From Stenotrophomonas maltophilia (GTDB taxonomy: Bacteria > Pseudomonadota > Gammaproteobacteria > Xanthomonadales > Xanthomonadaceae): a stretch of 64,000 nt of DNA. The DNA is taken from positions 3,547,001 to 3,611,000 of the forward strand of contig NZ_CP154630.1 of assembly GCF_039555535.1 (NCBI RefSeq). The letters are read 5' to 3'. Under the pieces are notes generated by a model that saw nothing but the letters and a program-made list of their open reading frames with translations, was not told the origin of the DNA and searched no databases. The translations under genes and the position numbers were made by a program. Below, one piece after another: positions 47,909 through 61,732 of the stretch. Every line of letters begins with the position of its first letter. Position 1 is the first letter of the stretch.

Positions 47909-48348
47909 TTGTTTACCCCTTTCCTTGGATCGCAGCGATCCGACTCAAAAAATAGCGCCAACAGTCCTTTTTCATCATAGGAAAATTCCTAAAGACTCCG
48001 CCATTTGCAGTCAATCACACCCGAAACGAGAACGCGTTAAAACTTTTCGGCATCAGGGGCAAGCGTCGGATTTTGAAGAAAAACCGCCATGCGTTCGCAG
48101 AGTGAAAGCCCCCCGGCGAGGCCGTTGATGGAACAGCGCATCAAAGCTCGGAGTGTTCAAGTCGCATGATCGCTCATCTGCTCATCTGCTCATCTGCTCA
48201 GCCAGCAGTGAGCTGAGTATGGGTCGCGTGTTTATTTGGCAGCTTCCAGCGATGGTACCCTCGATAATCACCATCGCTGCGCCCATCTACTCATGGCGTG
48301 AACCTATTTGCGATGCGCAAGCGGGAAAAAGGTCACGCGCGGTGCGCC
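47909..48348. other. AT-rich intergenic stretch upstream of the secreted pair
   Basis: About 440 bases with low GC (24 G+C in 47941-48000) and no supported gene. It must contain the promoter of the metalloprotease-like gene on the minus strand, but no clear -35/-10 pair was found. It also holds the GCTCATCT tandem repeat and a degenerate half SMAG (CATCTACTCATGGCGTG near 48283). Confidence 0.5.
48172..48200 (+). repeat. Tandem repeat (GCTCATCT) x 3.6
   Basis: Three perfect copies of GCTCATCT (48172-48195) and a partial fourth (GCTCA) in non-coding DNA. A period of 8 makes slippage possible. Confidence 0.8.
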
Positions 48349-48512
48349 CATCCACGCATGGCGCGGATCTACTGGGGTGCGTGGGCGGACAAGGTCATGG
48401 TCGGTGCCCATCCACGCATGGCGTGGATCTACGGGTGTGCCGACCGGATGCAGTAGATCCACGCCATGCGTGGATGACATGCACCCGGTAGCGCCGGGCC
48501 ATGCCCGGCGAA
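48349..48512 (+). repeat. Cluster of four SMAG stems
   Basis: Reverse-oriented copies at 48349-48372 and 48409-48432 (CATCCACGCATGG ... ATCTAC), a forward copy of the same type at 48453-48476 (GTAGATCCACGCC ...), and a forward copy of the GCCGGGC type at 48488-48512. The cluster lies between the AT-rich islet and ispH. Confidence 0.8.
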
Positions 48513-48525
48513 CAAGCTGCCGCGG

Positions 48526-49476
48526 TCAGTCGACCAGACGCAGGCGCAGTTCCTTCGGCAGCGCGAATACCATCGATTCCGGCTCGCCATCCAGCTCGCC
48601 CACGCCGCTGGCACCCAGCTCGGCCAGGCGTGCCAGCACGCCATCGACCAGCACCTGCGGCGCCGAGGCACCGGCAGTGACGCCGATGTGCTGCTTGCCC
48701 ACCACCCACGCCGGGTCGATTTCATGCGCGCCGTCGATCAGGTACGACTCCACGCCTTCGCGGCGGGCCAGCTCACTCAAGCGATTGGAGTTGGAGCTGT
48801 TCGGCGAACCGACCACCAGCACCAGGTCGCAGCGCTTGGCCAGGTCGCGCACCGCATCCTGGCGGTTCTGCGTGGCGTAGCAGATGTCGTCGTTCTTCGG
48901 GCCCTGCATCGCCGGGAAGCGCTCACGCAGCGCATCGATGATGCCGCGCGTGTCGTCCACCGACAGCGTGGTCTGCGTGGTGTAGGCGAAGTTTTCCGGC
49001 TGGTTGATGTGCAGCGTGGCGACCTGCTCCACGTCTTCGACCAGGTAGATCTGGCCGGTACCGGCTTCGCGGTTCCACTGGCCCATGGTGCCTTCCACTT
49101 CCGGGTGGCCGGCGTGGCCGATCAGCACCACGTCGCGGCCGGCACGGCAGTGGCGGGCGACTTCGAAGTGGACCTTGGTCACCAGCGGGCAGGTAGCGTC
49201 GAACACCTTCAGGCCACGGCGCTCGGCTTCCTGGCGCACGGCCTGGGACACGCCATGCGCGCTGAAGATGACCGTGTTGTTGTCCGGCACTTCGTCCAGT
49301 TCCTCGACGAAGATCGCGCCGCGCTGCTTCAGATCGTCCACCACGAAGCGGTTGTGCACCACTTCATGGCGAACGTAGATGGGCGCGCCCAGCGTTTCGA
49401 TCGCGCGCTTGACGATCTCGATCGCACGATCGACACCGGCACAGAAACCACGCGGGTTGGCGAGCAGCACATCCAT
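48526..49476 (-). CDS. ispH: 4-hydroxy-3-methylbut-2-enyl diphosphate reductase
   Basis: The last enzyme of the MEP isoprenoid pathway, an iron-sulfur protein yielding IPP and DMAPP. It has 316 residues with the three cluster cysteines Cys12 (GFCAGVDRA), Cys96 (DATCPLV) and Cys199 ([10 protein letters not shown]). Active-site His41 and His124 and Glu126 (GHPEVEG) and the SSNSNRL loop are present. It is the last gene of the murJ-ribF-ileS-lspA-ispH cluster, 27 bases after lspA. The fkpB gene found between them in E. coli is absent. Confidence 0.97.
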   Translation of the reverse strand: MDVLLANPRGFCAGVDRAIEIVKRAIETLGAPIYVRHEVVHNRFVVDDLKQRGAIFVEELDEVPDNNTVIFSAHGVSQAVRQEAERRGLKVFDATCPLVTKVHFEVARHCRAGRDVVLIGHAGHPEVEGTMGQWNREAGTGQIYLVEDVEQVATLHINQPENFAYTTQTTLSVDDTRGIIDALRERFPAMQGPKNDDICYATQNRQDAVRDLAKRCDLVLVVGSPNSSNSNRLSELARREGVESYLIDGAHEIDPAWVVGKQHIGVTAGASAPQVLVDGVLARLAELGASGVGELDGEPESMVFALPKELRLRLVD

Positions 49477-49503
49477 CAGTTCAATCTCCCGGCAGCGGCC
49501 GGC

Positions 49504-50028
49504 TTACGGTTTCGGGTTGGCATTATCCGCCTTTTTGGCGGACTTGCCTTCGAACAGGCCAAACAGGGCGATGCCGATGGCACCCACCACGATGGCCGAA
49601 TCGGCGATGTTGAACGAGGGCCAGGTGTAGCTGCCCACGTACCACTGGATGAAATCGACCACGTGGCCGTGCACCTGGCGGTCGATCACGTTGCCGATGG
49701 CACCGCCGATGATCAGCGCATACGGCACCGCGGCCTTCCAGTTGCCGCGGGCGGTGCCGCGCAGCCACCAGGCCATCAGGCCGCTGATGGCGATGGCCAG
49801 CGCGGTGAAGAAGTACTTCTGCCAGCCACCGGCGTCGCTCAGGAAACTGAACGCGGCGCCGGTGTTGTAGGTGCGGTACCAGTTCCAGAAGCCGTCGATC
49901 ACAACCACCGGCTGGAACTCCGGCAGGCTCGACAGGACCCAGGCCTTGGACCACTGGTCCAGGCCGATGATGGCGGCCGACAGCAGCAGCCAGACCAGGG
50001 CGTTCGGGTGCGGACGGGGCGCGGCCAT
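49504..50028 (-). CDS. lspA: Lipoprotein signal peptidase
   Basis: A 174-residue aspartic peptidase of the inner membrane that cleaves prolipoproteins. Four hydrophobic helices are visible. Catalytic Asp residues lie in GNVIDR and FNIADSAI, with NTGAAFSFL and the conserved LDQWSK near the N-terminus. The C-terminal tail is Lys-rich. Its ATG shares one base with the ileS stop. Confidence 0.97.
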   Translation of the reverse strand: MAAPRPHPNALVWLLLSAAIIGLDQWSKAWVLSSLPEFQPVVVIDGFWNWYRTYNTGAAFSFLSDAGGWQKYFFTALAIAISGLMAWWLRGTARGNWKAAVPYALIIGGAIGNVIDRQVHGHVVDFIQWYVGSYTWPSFNIADSAIVVGAIGIALFGLFEGKSAKKADNANPKP

Positions 50029-52859
50029 CAGAACCAGCTCCGCACTTCACCAGCGCCGGTGATGTTGCTCACGCAGCGGCCGCACAGTTCCGGATGGTCG
50101 GCGTTGCTTCCGACATCGGCACGGTGGTGCCAGCAGCGCACGCACTTGGCCTTGGTGGTCGGCTGGGCGCTGACGAACACCTCGTCGGTGGTCGCCGGGC
50201 GCACCTGCACGTCGCCGCTGATGAACAGGAAGCGCAGTTCATCGGCCAGCGGCTGCCACTTCGCGGCCTGCTCCTCGTTGGCGGCAATGGTGATTTCCGC
50301 TTCCAGCGCGGCACCGATCGCGCCGTTGGCACGCATCGGCTCCAGCACCTTGGCCACCTGCTCGCGCACGGCCAGCAGCTGATCGAAGTCGGTGGCGTTG
50401 AGCTGGGCATCGGCCGGCAGCGGCGCCAGGCCGTCGTACCAGGTGGTGAACAGCACGTGGCCGGCGCGTTCGCCCGGCAGGTAGCCCCACAGCTCGTCGG
50501 CGGTGAAGGTCAGGATCGGTGCGACCCAGCGGGTGAACGCTTCGGCGATGTGGTACATCGCACTCTGTGCCGAACGGCGACCGTGCGAATCGGTCGGCAT
50601 CGTGTACAGGCGGTCCTTGGTCACGTCCAGGTACAGCGAACCCAGGTCCACGCTGCAGAAATTCAGCAGCAGCTGCACGATCTCGGCCATGTTGTAGCCG
50701 TCGTAGGCTGCCTTGATCTTCTCCTGCAGCTCCCACGCGCGATGCACGATCCAGCGGTCCAGCGCGACCATCTTGTCGAGCGGTTGCAGGTGCTGGGCCG
50801 GATCGAAGCCGTCCAGGTTGCCGAGCAGGAAGCGTGCGGTGTTGCGCAGGCGACGGTAGGCGTCGGCGTTGCGCTTGAGGATCTCCTGCGACAACGACAT
50901 CTCGTTGCTGTAGTCGGCCGAGGCGATCCACAGGCGCAGGATGTCCGCGCCCAGCTTGTTCATGATGTCCTGCGGCTCGATGCCGTTGCCCAGCGACTTG
51001 GACATCTTGCGGCCGTGCTCGTCCACGGTGAAACCGTGGGTGAGGCACTGCTTGTACGGGGCGCGCTTGTCGATCGCCACGCCGGTCAGCAGCGAGGACT
51101 GGAACCAGCCGCGATGCTGGTCGGAACCTTCCAGGTACAGGTCGGCCGGCTTGCCGAAGCCACGCGCGGCGAGCACGCCCTCATGAGTCACGCCCGAATC
51201 GAACCAGACGTCGAGGATGTCGGTGACCTTCTCGTAGTCGGCCGCTTCAGCGCCCAGCAGTTCGGCGGCATCCAGCGAATACCACACGTCGATGCCCTCA
51301 GCTTCGACGCGGTCGGCGACCTGCTGCATCAGCTCCACCGAACGCGGATGGATCTCGCCGGTCTGGCGATGGGTGAACAGGGCGATCGGCACGCCCCAGG
51401 TGCGCTGGCGCGAGATGGTCCAGTCCGGACGACCGTCGACCATGCTCTGGATGCGCGCCTTGCCCCAGCTCGGGAACCAGCCGACGGTATCGATGGCGGC
51501 CAGCGCATCGCGGCGCAGGTGGGCCTTGTCCATCGAGATGAACCACTGCGGGGTGGCGCGGAACACCACCGGCGTCTTGTGGCGCCAGCAGTGCGGGTAG
51601 CTGTGGCGGATCGGGTGGAAGGCCAGCAGCGAGCCGTTGTCGCGCAACACGCCGACGATGGCTTCCTGCGCCTTCCACAGGTGCTGGCCGGCCAGCACCA
51701 CGTCGCCGGCCGGCGGCGTCGATTCCAGGTACACGCCACGGCCGTCGATCGGTGTGACCTGACCGGCGTTGTACTTGTCCAGCAGGCCGTACTTCTGGCT
51801 GACCACGAAGTCTTCCTGGCCGTGGCCGGGGGCGGTGTGCACCGCACCGGTACCGTCCTCGTCGGAGACGTGGTCGCCGTTGAGCACCAGGATCTCGCGT
51901 TCCGGGTAGAACGGATGCGCCAGCAGCTGGTTTTCCAGCGCCGCGCCGGTGGTTTCACCGTGCAGCACGACCTCATCCACACCGTAGCGCTGCAGCGCAC
52001 GCTCGGCCAGCGCGGCGGCCAGCACCAGCCAACGGCGCTTGCCGTTGTGGGCCGGACCTTCGGCCAGCACATAGTTGATCTCCGCGCCCAGCGACACCGC
52101 CAGCGAGGCCGGCAGCGTCCACGGGGTGGTGGTCCAGATCGGCACGGCCACTTCGACGTCGGCCGGTACGCTCACGCCGAACGCCTGGCCGATGGCCTGC
52201 GCATCACGCGCGGCGTAGGCCACGTCGATCGCCGGCGATTCCTTTTCCTGGTACTCGATTTCCGCCTCGGCCAGCGCCGAACCGCAGTCGAAGCACCAGT
52301 ACACCGGCTTGGCGCCGCGGACCAGGTGGCCGTTGGCCACGACCTTGGCCAGTGCACGGATCTCGTTGGCTTCGAAGTCGAAGCTCAGGGTCTTGTACGG
52401 GTTGTCCCAGTCACCGGTCACGCCCAGGCGCTTGAAGTCCACGCGCTGGATGTTGATCTGCTCTTCGGCGAACTCACGGCACTTCTGGCGGAATTCAACG
52501 GCGTCGAGCTTGGTACCGACCTTGCCCCACTTCTTCTCGACCGCGATCTCGATCGGCAGGCCGTGGCAGTCCCAGCCCGGCACGTAGGGCGCATCGAAGC
52601 CGGCCAGGTAGCGCGACTTGACGATGATGTCCTTCAGGATCTTGTTGACCGCGTGGCCGAGGTGGATGCGGCCGTTGGCGTACGGCGGGCCGTCATGCAG
52701 CACGAACAGCGGGCGGCCGGCGGCGTTGTCGCGCAGCTGCTGGTAGAGCCCCTGCGCTTCCCACTGCGCCAGAATGCCCGGCTCGCGCTTGGGCAGGTCG
52801 CCGCGCATCGGGAATTCGGTGGCTGGCAGGTTCAGGGTGGTCTTGTAGTCCTGGCTCAC
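50028..52859 (-). CDS. ileS: Isoleucyl-tRNA synthetase
   Basis: A 943-residue class I synthetase. The HIGH-type motif is HLGH (66-69), the CP1 editing domain follows, and the KMSKS loop is at 618-622. A C-terminal zinc ribbon ([13 protein letters not shown] ... LCGRCV) is present, as in the bacterial IleS1 type sensitive to mupirocin. The start is GTG 52859, overlapping the ribF stop by 4 nt. Confidence 0.98.
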   Translation of the reverse strand: MSQDYKTTLNLPATEFPMRGDLPKREPGILAQWEAQGLYQQLRDNAAGRPLFVLHDGPPYANGRIHLGHAVNKILKDIIVKSRYLAGFDAPYVPGWDCHGLPIEIAVEKKWGKVGTKLDAVEFRQKCREFAEEQINIQRVDFKRLGVTGDWDNPYKTLSFDFEANEIRALAKVVANGHLVRGAKPVYWCFDCGSALAEAEIEYQEKESPAIDVAYAARDAQAIGQAFGVSVPADVEVAVPIWTTTPWTLPASLAVSLGAEINYVLAEGPAHNGKRRWLVLAAALAERALQRYGVDEVVLHGETTGAALENQLLAHPFYPEREILVLNGDHVSDEDGTGAVHTAPGHGQEDFVVSQKYGLLDKYNAGQVTPIDGRGVYLESTPPAGDVVLAGQHLWKAQEAIVGVLRDNGSLLAFHPIRHSYPHCWRHKTPVVFRATPQWFISMDKAHLRRDALAAIDTVGWFPSWGKARIQSMVDGRPDWTISRQRTWGVPIALFTHRQTGEIHPRSVELMQQVADRVEAEGIDVWYSLDAAELLGAEAADYEKVTDILDVWFDSGVTHEGVLAARGFGKPADLYLEGSDQHRGWFQSSLLTGVAIDKRAPYKQCLTHGFTVDEHGRKMSKSLGNGIEPQDIMNKLGADILRLWIASADYSNEMSLSQEILKRNADAYRRLRNTARFLLGNLDGFDPAQHLQPLDKMVALDRWIVHRAWELQEKIKAAYDGYNMAEIVQLLLNFCSVDLGSLYLDVTKDRLYTMPTDSHGRRSAQSAMYHIAEAFTRWVAPILTFTADELWGYLPGERAGHVLFTTWYDGLAPLPADAQLNATDFDQLLAVREQVAKVLEPMRANGAIGAALEAEITIAANEEQAAKWQPLADELRFLFISGDVQVRPATTDEVFVSAQPTTKAKCVRCWHHRADVGSNADHPELCGRCVSNITGAGEVRSWF

Positions 52860-53803
52860 GCAGTGGCTCGCAATCTATGTTCGGAAAGGAGGGCGCGCGC
52901 CTGTTCGGCGTCGCGGTGCATCTGGTCGGTCAGCGCCGCCAGATCATTGAATTTCTCTTCGTCGCGCAGCTTGGCGACGAACTCCACGTCGATGTGGCGC
53001 CCGTACAGGTCGCCCTGGAAATCGAACAGGTGGGCTTCCAGCAGCGGCTCCACGCCCTCCACCGTCGGCCGCGTGCCGAAGCTGGAGACCGACGGCCACG
53101 GCTGGTCGAACACACCGTGCACCCAGGTTGCGTAGATGCCCGACAACGCCGGGGTCTTCGGGAAACGCAGGTTGGCGGTGGGGAAGCCCAGCGTGCGGCC
53201 GAGCTGGCGCCCGCGCACCACCCGGCCGCTGATCGCATACGGACGGCCGAGCAGGTCGTTGGCACGGGCGAAGTCGCCGTCCTGCAGCAGCTGGCGGATG
53301 CGGGTGCTGGAAATGCGCTCGCCATGCAGGTCGACCGCTTCGATCTCGCCAGCAGTGAAGCCCAATTCGGCGCCCATCTTCTGCAGCAGGGCCAGGTCAC
53401 CACGGCGGCGGTTGCCGAAGCAGAACTCCGGGCCGATCCAGACTTCGCGTGCGCCCAGGCGGTGGGCCAGCAGCTGGTGGACGAACGACTCGGCCGGCAT
53501 CGCTGCCATGGCCGCGTCGAAGCGCAGCAGGCCGATCGCATCGACGCCGAGCTCGCGCAGGATCTCGACCTTGCTGCGCGCCAGGGTCAGCCGCGGCGGT
53601 GGTGTGCCCTGGGCGAAGAACTCACGCGGCAGCGGCTCGAACGCCACGGCCACCGCGGCCACGCCCAAGGCGCGCGCGCGGGCGACCGCGTGGCGGACCA
53701 GCGCACGATGCCCCAGGTGGAGGCCGTCGAATGCACCGATACAGACCACGCTTCCGCTGGGGAACAGCTCCCCGCCCTCGACGCTTCTGAACAGCCTGCT
53801 CAT
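52856..53803 (-). CDS. ribF: Bifunctional riboflavin kinase / FMN adenylyltransferase
   Basis: A 315-residue enzyme making FMN and FAD. The N-terminal nucleotidyltransferase shows [10 protein letters not shown], and [13 protein letters not shown] precedes the C-terminal kinase domain with [23 protein letters not shown] 53803 is chosen over an in-frame start 22 codons earlier because the family begins at MSRLFRS-type sequence. Confidence 0.96.
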   Translation of the reverse strand: MSRLFRSVEGGELFPSGSVVCIGAFDGLHLGHRALVRHAVARARALGVAAVAVAFEPLPREFFAQGTPPPRLTLARSKVEILRELGVDAIGLLRFDAAMAAMPAESFVHQLLAHRLGAREVWIGPEFCFGNRRRGDLALLQKMGAELGFTAGEIEAVDLHGERISSTRIRQLLQDGDFARANDLLGRPYAISGRVVRGRQLGRTLGFPTANLRFPKTPALSGIYATWVHGVFDQPWPSVSSFGTRPTVEGVEPLLEAHLFDFQGDLYGRHIDVEFVAKLRDEEKFNDLAALTDQMHRDAEQARALLSEHRLRATA

Positions 53804-53878
53804 CAACTCTCGTTCCGGCCCGCCCGGGGCCGCCGCTTCAATGGTGTAACCCTGAAGTATAGCCGCCACAAGCGGTGA

Positions 53879-55498
53879 TCAATGCCCGCGCAGGTCGCGC
53901 GGGCGGAAGCCCATCGCCACCATGGTCACCGCGTAGGTGGCGCCGCCGCCGCCGACCAGCAGCGACAGGCTGCCGATCCGCTCCCATACGCCCATCGCCG
54001 AGAACGCCGGCAGCCAGTGCAGCAGGGCCAGCAGCGCAGCAACCATGGCCGCGCAGGCCAGCAGCAGGCGCAACAGATAGCCGCCCCAGCCCGGCCGGCG
54101 CTGGTAGACATCGGTCTTGCCCAGCCAGTACCACAGCAGGCCCAGGTTCAGGTAACTGGACAGCGCACTGGCAATGCCCAGTGCCAGATGCAGGCCCGGC
54201 TGCTTGCCGATGGCCGCCATCACGCCCTGTGCCTTCAGCTCGTGCGGCACCATCACCTGGTACAGCACCGCCAGCAGGGCGAAGTTGAACACCATGTTGG
54301 CCACCAGTGCAGCCACACCCGCGCGTACCGGGGTCTTGGTGTCCTGGCGGGCGTAGAACGCCGGCAACACCACCTTCAGCAGAGCGAACGCCGGCAGGCC
54401 GAAGCTCAGGCCGTACACCGACAGCGCGGTCATGCGGGTATCGAAGGCACTGAACTGGCCGTGCTGGAAGATGGTCGCGATCAGCGGCTCGGCCAGCAGC
54501 AGCAGGCCGAGCATGGCCGGCACCGAGATCAGCAGGGTCATCCGCAGGCCCCAGTCCAGCGAGCGCGAGAAGCCCTCGCGGTCGGTGCTGACGTGGTGAC
54601 GGGCCAGCGCCGGCAGGATCACCGTGCCCAGCGCCACACCGAACACGCCCAGTGGCAGCTCCAGGAAGCGGTCGGCCAGCGACAGCCAGGACTGCGAGCC
54701 ATCGGTCAGCTTGGCCGCGATGACCGTGTCCAGCAGCAGGTTGATCTGCGCCACCGAGGAGCCGAACAGGGTCGGCACCATCAGCGTCATCACCTTGCGC
54801 ACGCCCGGGTGGCTCCAGCCCCAGCGCGGCAGGGTCAGCAGGTTGATGCCTTTCAGCGAGGGCAGCTGGAACAGCAGCTGCAGGATGCCGGCGGCGAGCA
54901 CCGCCCAGCCCAGCGCCAGGATCTGCTTTTCCGGGGTGCCGCCCAGCCGCGGCGCCAGCCACAGCGCACCGGCGATCATGCACAGGTTGAGGATGACCGG
55001 GGTCAGCGCCGGCATGGCGAAGCGCTGGAAGCTGTTCAGCGCGCCACCGGCCAGCGCGGTGAGCGAGACGAACAGCAGGAACGGGAAGGTCAGGCGGAAC
55101 AGGTCGACCAGCAGGCCCTGCTTCACCGGGTCGGTATCAACGCCACTGGAGAAGACCGAGGCCAGCTGCGGCGCGAAGATCAGCGCCAGCGCGGTGACCA
55201 GCATCAGCACCCCGCCCAGGGTCCCGGCGGTGCGGGCCATCAGTTCACGCAGCTCGGCGTGGCTGCGGGTTTCCTTCACTTCCGTGAACACGGGCACGAA
55301 AGCAGTGGCGAAAGAGCCTTCGGCGAACAAACGCCGCAGGAAATTGGGTACCCTGAAGGCGACCCAGAAAGCATCAGTGATGGCGTTGGTGCCGAACGTG
55401 GTGGTCACCACGAAGTCCCGGACAAGTCCGAGAACGCGCGAGACCATGGTCATGCTGCTGAACGACAGCAGGCCCCGCAACAACTTGGGTGAACTCAC
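53879..55498 (-). CDS. murJ: Lipid II flippase MurJ
   Basis: A 539-residue MOP-superfamily transporter with 14 hydrophobic helices that moves lipid II across the inner membrane. Conserved are SRVLGLVRDFVVTTTFG, the cavity Arg region FRVPNFLRRLFAEGSFATAFVPVF, and PAFYARQDTKTPV. The start is GTG 55498. It is the first gene of the cluster leading to ribF, 75 bases downstream, and is divergent from rpsT. Confidence 0.96.
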   Translation of the reverse strand: MSSPKLLRGLLSFSSMTMVSRVLGLVRDFVVTTTFGTNAITDAFWVAFRVPNFLRRLFAEGSFATAFVPVFTEVKETRSHAELRELMARTAGTLGGVLMLVTALALIFAPQLASVFSSGVDTDPVKQGLLVDLFRLTFPFLLFVSLTALAGGALNSFQRFAMPALTPVILNLCMIAGALWLAPRLGGTPEKQILALGWAVLAAGILQLLFQLPSLKGINLLTLPRWGWSHPGVRKVMTLMVPTLFGSSVAQINLLLDTVIAAKLTDGSQSWLSLADRFLELPLGVFGVALGTVILPALARHHVSTDREGFSRSLDWGLRMTLLISVPAMLGLLLLAEPLIATIFQHGQFSAFDTRMTALSVYGLSFGLPAFALLKVVLPAFYARQDTKTPVRAGVAALVANMVFNFALLAVLYQVMVPHELKAQGVMAAIGKQPGLHLALGIASALSSYLNLGLLWYWLGKTDVYQRRPGWGGYLLRLLLACAAMVAALLALLHWLPAFSAMGVWERIGSLSLLVGGGGATYAVTMVAMGFRPRDLRGH

Positions 55499-55522
55499 TC
55501 AGCGTCCCTCTTGACAATCGAC

Positions 55523-55551
55523 TTGACGTGCATTTCTTACGCCATCATACT
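55523..55551 (+). promoter_or_regulatory. Sigma70 promoter of rpsT
   Basis: TTGACG (55523-55528), a 17-bp spacer and CATACT (55546-55551), giving a leader of roughly 45 bases before rpsT. A second TTGACA at 55511 has no matching -10. Confidence 0.65.
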
Positions 55552-55600
55552 AGCTAGCTTGCTGTTCCCATAACACCGATTTTTTCAGGAAACCACCACC

Positions 55601-55870
55601 GTGGCCAATATCAAGTCCGCCAAGAAGCGCGCCAAGCAGACCGTCGTGCGCAACGCGCGCAACGTGGCTCAGCGCTCGATGCTGCGCACCGCTGTCAAGA
55701 AAGTGATCAAGGCGCTGGACGCCAACGATGCCGCCGGCGCCGAAGCCGCCTTCGCCGTTGCCCAGCCGATCCTGGATCGCTTCAGCGCGCGTGGCCTGAT
55801 CCACAAGAACAAGGCTGCTCGCCACAAGAGCCGCCTGAACGACCGCATCAAGGCCCTCAAGGCCGCCTGA
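55601..55870 (+). CDS. rpsT: 30S ribosomal protein S20
   Basis: An 89-residue basic helical protein that binds 16S rRNA, starting [13 protein letters not shown] with the C-terminal [19 protein letters not shown]. The start codon is GTG. E. coli rpsT also uses a non-AUG start (UUG) that is needed for autoregulation, so the GTG may likewise be regulatory. A strong terminator follows. Confidence 0.97.
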   Translation: MANIKSAKKRAKQTVVRNARNVAQRSMLRTAVKKVIKALDANDAAGAEAAFAVAQPILDRFSARGLIHKNKAARHKSRLNDRIKALKAA

Positions 55871-55911
55871 TCCGGCGTTGCCGCCCTGCCCCTCGGGGTT
55901 GGGCAGCAGAC

Positions 55912-55938
55912 AAAAGCCCGGCCCTGGCCGGGTTTTTT
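55912..55938 (+). terminator. Rho-independent terminator of rpsT
   Basis: The stem CCCGGCC / GGCCGGG (55917-55923, 55926-55932) with upstream A-run and TTTTTT after it. Confidence 0.9.
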
Positions 55939-55959
55939 GTTGCCTGCAGTTTCCACCCT

Positions 55960-56022
55960 GTAGAGCCGAGCCCATGCTCGGCTGGCCGCGCGAACAGCGG
56001 CCGAGCATAGGCTCAGCCCTAC
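55960..56022 (+). repeat. SMAG inverted dimer
   Basis: GTAGAGCCGAGCCCATGCTCGGCT at the left and a CCGAGCATAGGCTCAGCC-CTAC copy at the right, between the rpsT and cgtA terminators. Confidence 0.8.
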
Positions 56023-56040
56023 AGAAGAGCGGCAACCAAC

Positions 56041-56067
56041 AAAAAACCCGGCCGAAGCCGGGTTTTT
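56041..56067 (-). terminator. Terminator of cgtA
   Basis: The stem AACCCGGC / GCCGGGTT around a CGAA/TTCG tetraloop, with T-runs on both strands, 21 bases after the cgtA stop. Confidence 0.9.
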
Positions 56068-56087
56068 CGAGCGGAACCACAACACCA

Positions 56088-57239
<1,152 letters not shown>

Positions 57240-57245
57240 CTAACG

Positions 57246-57268
57246 AAAAGCCCCGCCGAAGCGGGGCT
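57246..57268 (-). terminator. Terminator after rpmA
   Basis: The stem AGCCCCGC / GCGGGGCT with a TTCG loop, followed by TTTCG on the minus strand, 66 bases after the rpmA stop and upstream of cgtA. Confidence 0.8.
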
Positions 57269-57333
57269 CTCCATGCAGCGTGCTCTTCATCCAGCACGGC
57301 CATGCCGGGGCATGGGTGCCGGCGATGCCTGGA

Positions 57334-57597
57334 TCAGGCGTCGGCCGAGACGATGCTGACGGTACGACGCTTCTTGGCGCCCTTGACCGAGAACTCCACC
57401 TTGCCGTCCACGAGGGCGAACAGGGTGTGGTCACGGCCCAGGCCAACGCCCGAACCCGGGTGGAACTGGGTGCCGCGCTGACGCACGATGATGTTGCCGG
57501 CTTCGATGGCCTGGCCGCCGAAGATCTTGACGCCCAGGTACTTCGGGTTGGAGTCGCGACCGTTGCGCGAGGAGCCTACGCCCTTTTTATGTGCCAT
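57334..57597 (-). CDS. rpmA: 50S ribosomal protein L27
   Basis: An 87-residue protein whose N-terminus [17 protein letters not shown] reaches the peptidyl-transferase centre. The remainder ([30 protein letters not shown]) is canonical. It is 18 bases downstream of rplU. Confidence 0.98.
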   Translation of the reverse strand: MAHKKGVGSSRNGRDSNPKYLGVKIFGGQAIEAGNIIVRQRGTQFHPGSGVGLGRDHTLFALVDGKVEFSVKGAKKRRTVSIVSADA

Positions 57598-57615
57598 GAC
57601 TGCTTCTCCTGATGC

Positions 57616-57924
57616 TTAGCCGGCGATGCCGGTGATCTCGATTTCGGTGTAGTACTGACGGTGACCCTGACGCTTCATGTGGTGCTTGCGGCGACGGAAC
57701 TTGATGATCCGGACCTTGTCAGCACGACCCTGGGACAGGACCTTGGCGGTGACGGCAGCGCCCTTCAGCGCATCGCCCAGCTTCACGCCATCGCTGTCGC
57801 CCAGCATCAGGATGTTGTCAAACTTGATCTCGCTGCCGACTTCGACTTCGAGCTTTTCGACGCGGAGCTTTTCGCCCTGCGCCACGCGGTATTGCTTACC
57901 GCCGGTGACCAGTACTGCGTACAT
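57616..57924 (-). CDS. rplU: 50S ribosomal protein L21
   Basis: A 102-residue protein starting [20 protein letters not shown], with the [14 protein letters not shown] block near the C-terminus. First gene of the rplU-rpmA operon. Confidence 0.98.
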   Translation of the reverse strand: MYAVLVTGGKQYRVAQGEKLRVEKLEVEVGSEIKFDNILMLGDSDGVKLGDALKGAAVTAKVLSQGRADKVRIIKFRRRKHHMKRQGHRQYYTEIEITGIAG

Positions 57925-57990
57925 GACCAGACTTCCTCTGTAGTTATTGTGGTCTATGGACTGCCGCCGTCGAGGGCGGACAGGAGCGGG

Positions 57991-58020
57991 ATTGTACGCA
58001 GATCAGCGGGCGCGGGTCAA
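57991..58020 (-). promoter_or_regulatory. Promoter of rplU-rpmA
   Basis: On the minus strand, TTGACC (58020-58015), an 18-bp spacer and TACAAT (57996-57991). Confidence 0.65.
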
Positions 58021-58057
58021 GTCAACCCCTGAACGGACCGGGCGCGCGAGCCGGACC

Positions 58058-58100
58058 GGGGTCAGATCCCTTTTCACAACGTGAAAAGGGATCTGACCCC
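58058..58100 (+). repeat. Perfect 20-bp palindrome of the GGGGTCAG family
   Basis: The arms 58058-58077 and 58081-58100 are perfectly complementary over 20 bp around a 3-base loop (AAC). The arm starts GGGGTCAGATCCCTTTT. It lies between the divergent rplU promoter and uvrA. Confidence 0.9.
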
Positions 58101-58242
58101 TGCCTGTCGGCCCGTCTCACAAGGTGAGACACCGGGCTGGCATTGTCGCCCATTGCCCCCATCTGGTCACCTCGGTAGGCTGACCGATTGCCGTTCCCTG
58201 CTGGCCCGGCACCCAGCCAACGCCCCCACAACCGGATTCCCC

Positions 58243-61226
<2,984 letters not shown>

Positions 61227-61227
<1 letters not shown>

Positions 61228-61634
61228 TGAGCAGCGAACACAAGATCCTGGCCCGCATCCCGATCAGCGTGCGCTGGCGCGACATGGACAGCATGGGCCA
61301 CGTCAACAACGCCAAGTACATTTCCTACCTGGAAGAAGCGCGCGTGCGCTGGATGCTGGGCGTGGACGGCGTATCGATGACCGACCGCATCGCACCGGTG
61401 GTGGCCGCGACCAACGTCAATTACAGGCTGCCGATCGTGTGGCCCAACGACATCCTGGTCGAACTGTTCGTCGAGCGCCTGGGCAACAGCAGCGTGACCA
61501 TCGGCCACCGCATCGTCGACCAGCAGGACGATTCGAAGCTGTATTCGGACGGCAACGTGGTGGTGGTCTGGATGGATACGCAGACCGGCAGGAGTGCGCC
61601 GCTGCCGGAGGCGATCCGCAGCGCGTCGACCTGA
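61227..61634 (+). CDS. Acyl-CoA thioesterase (hot-dog, 4HBT family)
   Basis: A 135-residue hot-dog fold protein with the 4HBT active-site motif WRDMDSMGHVNNAKYISYLEEAR (catalytic Asp and HVNN). The substrate acyl-CoA is unknown. Its ATG overlaps the uvrA TGA by one base, so it is probably translated from the uvrA transcript. Confidence 0.85.
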
Positions 61635-61642
61635 CGCGCATC

Positions 61643-61711
61643 GGGGAGTGCCGGCCGCTGGCCGGCAACCTCCAGATGTATCACGGATGCCGGCCAGCGG
61701 CCGGCACTCCC
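61643..61711 (+). repeat. SMAG-like inverted pair
   Basis: GGGAGTGCCGGCC-GCT-GGCCGGCA at the left and the complementary copy ending GGCCGGCACTCCC at the right. GAGT replaces the usual GTAG. It lies between the thioesterase gene and the next gene. Confidence 0.7.
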
Positions 61712-61732
61712 GATCCAATTCAAAGGACTGAC

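Noticed and set aside
48349..48512. Possible CRISPR-like array
   Set aside because: The units are GTAG palindromes in alternating orientation without uniform spacers, and no cas genes are present; they are SMAG elements.
50094..53135. 1013-codon plus-strand frame opposite ileS
   Set aside because: Antisense shadow of the strongly conserved ileS; no domain recognised.
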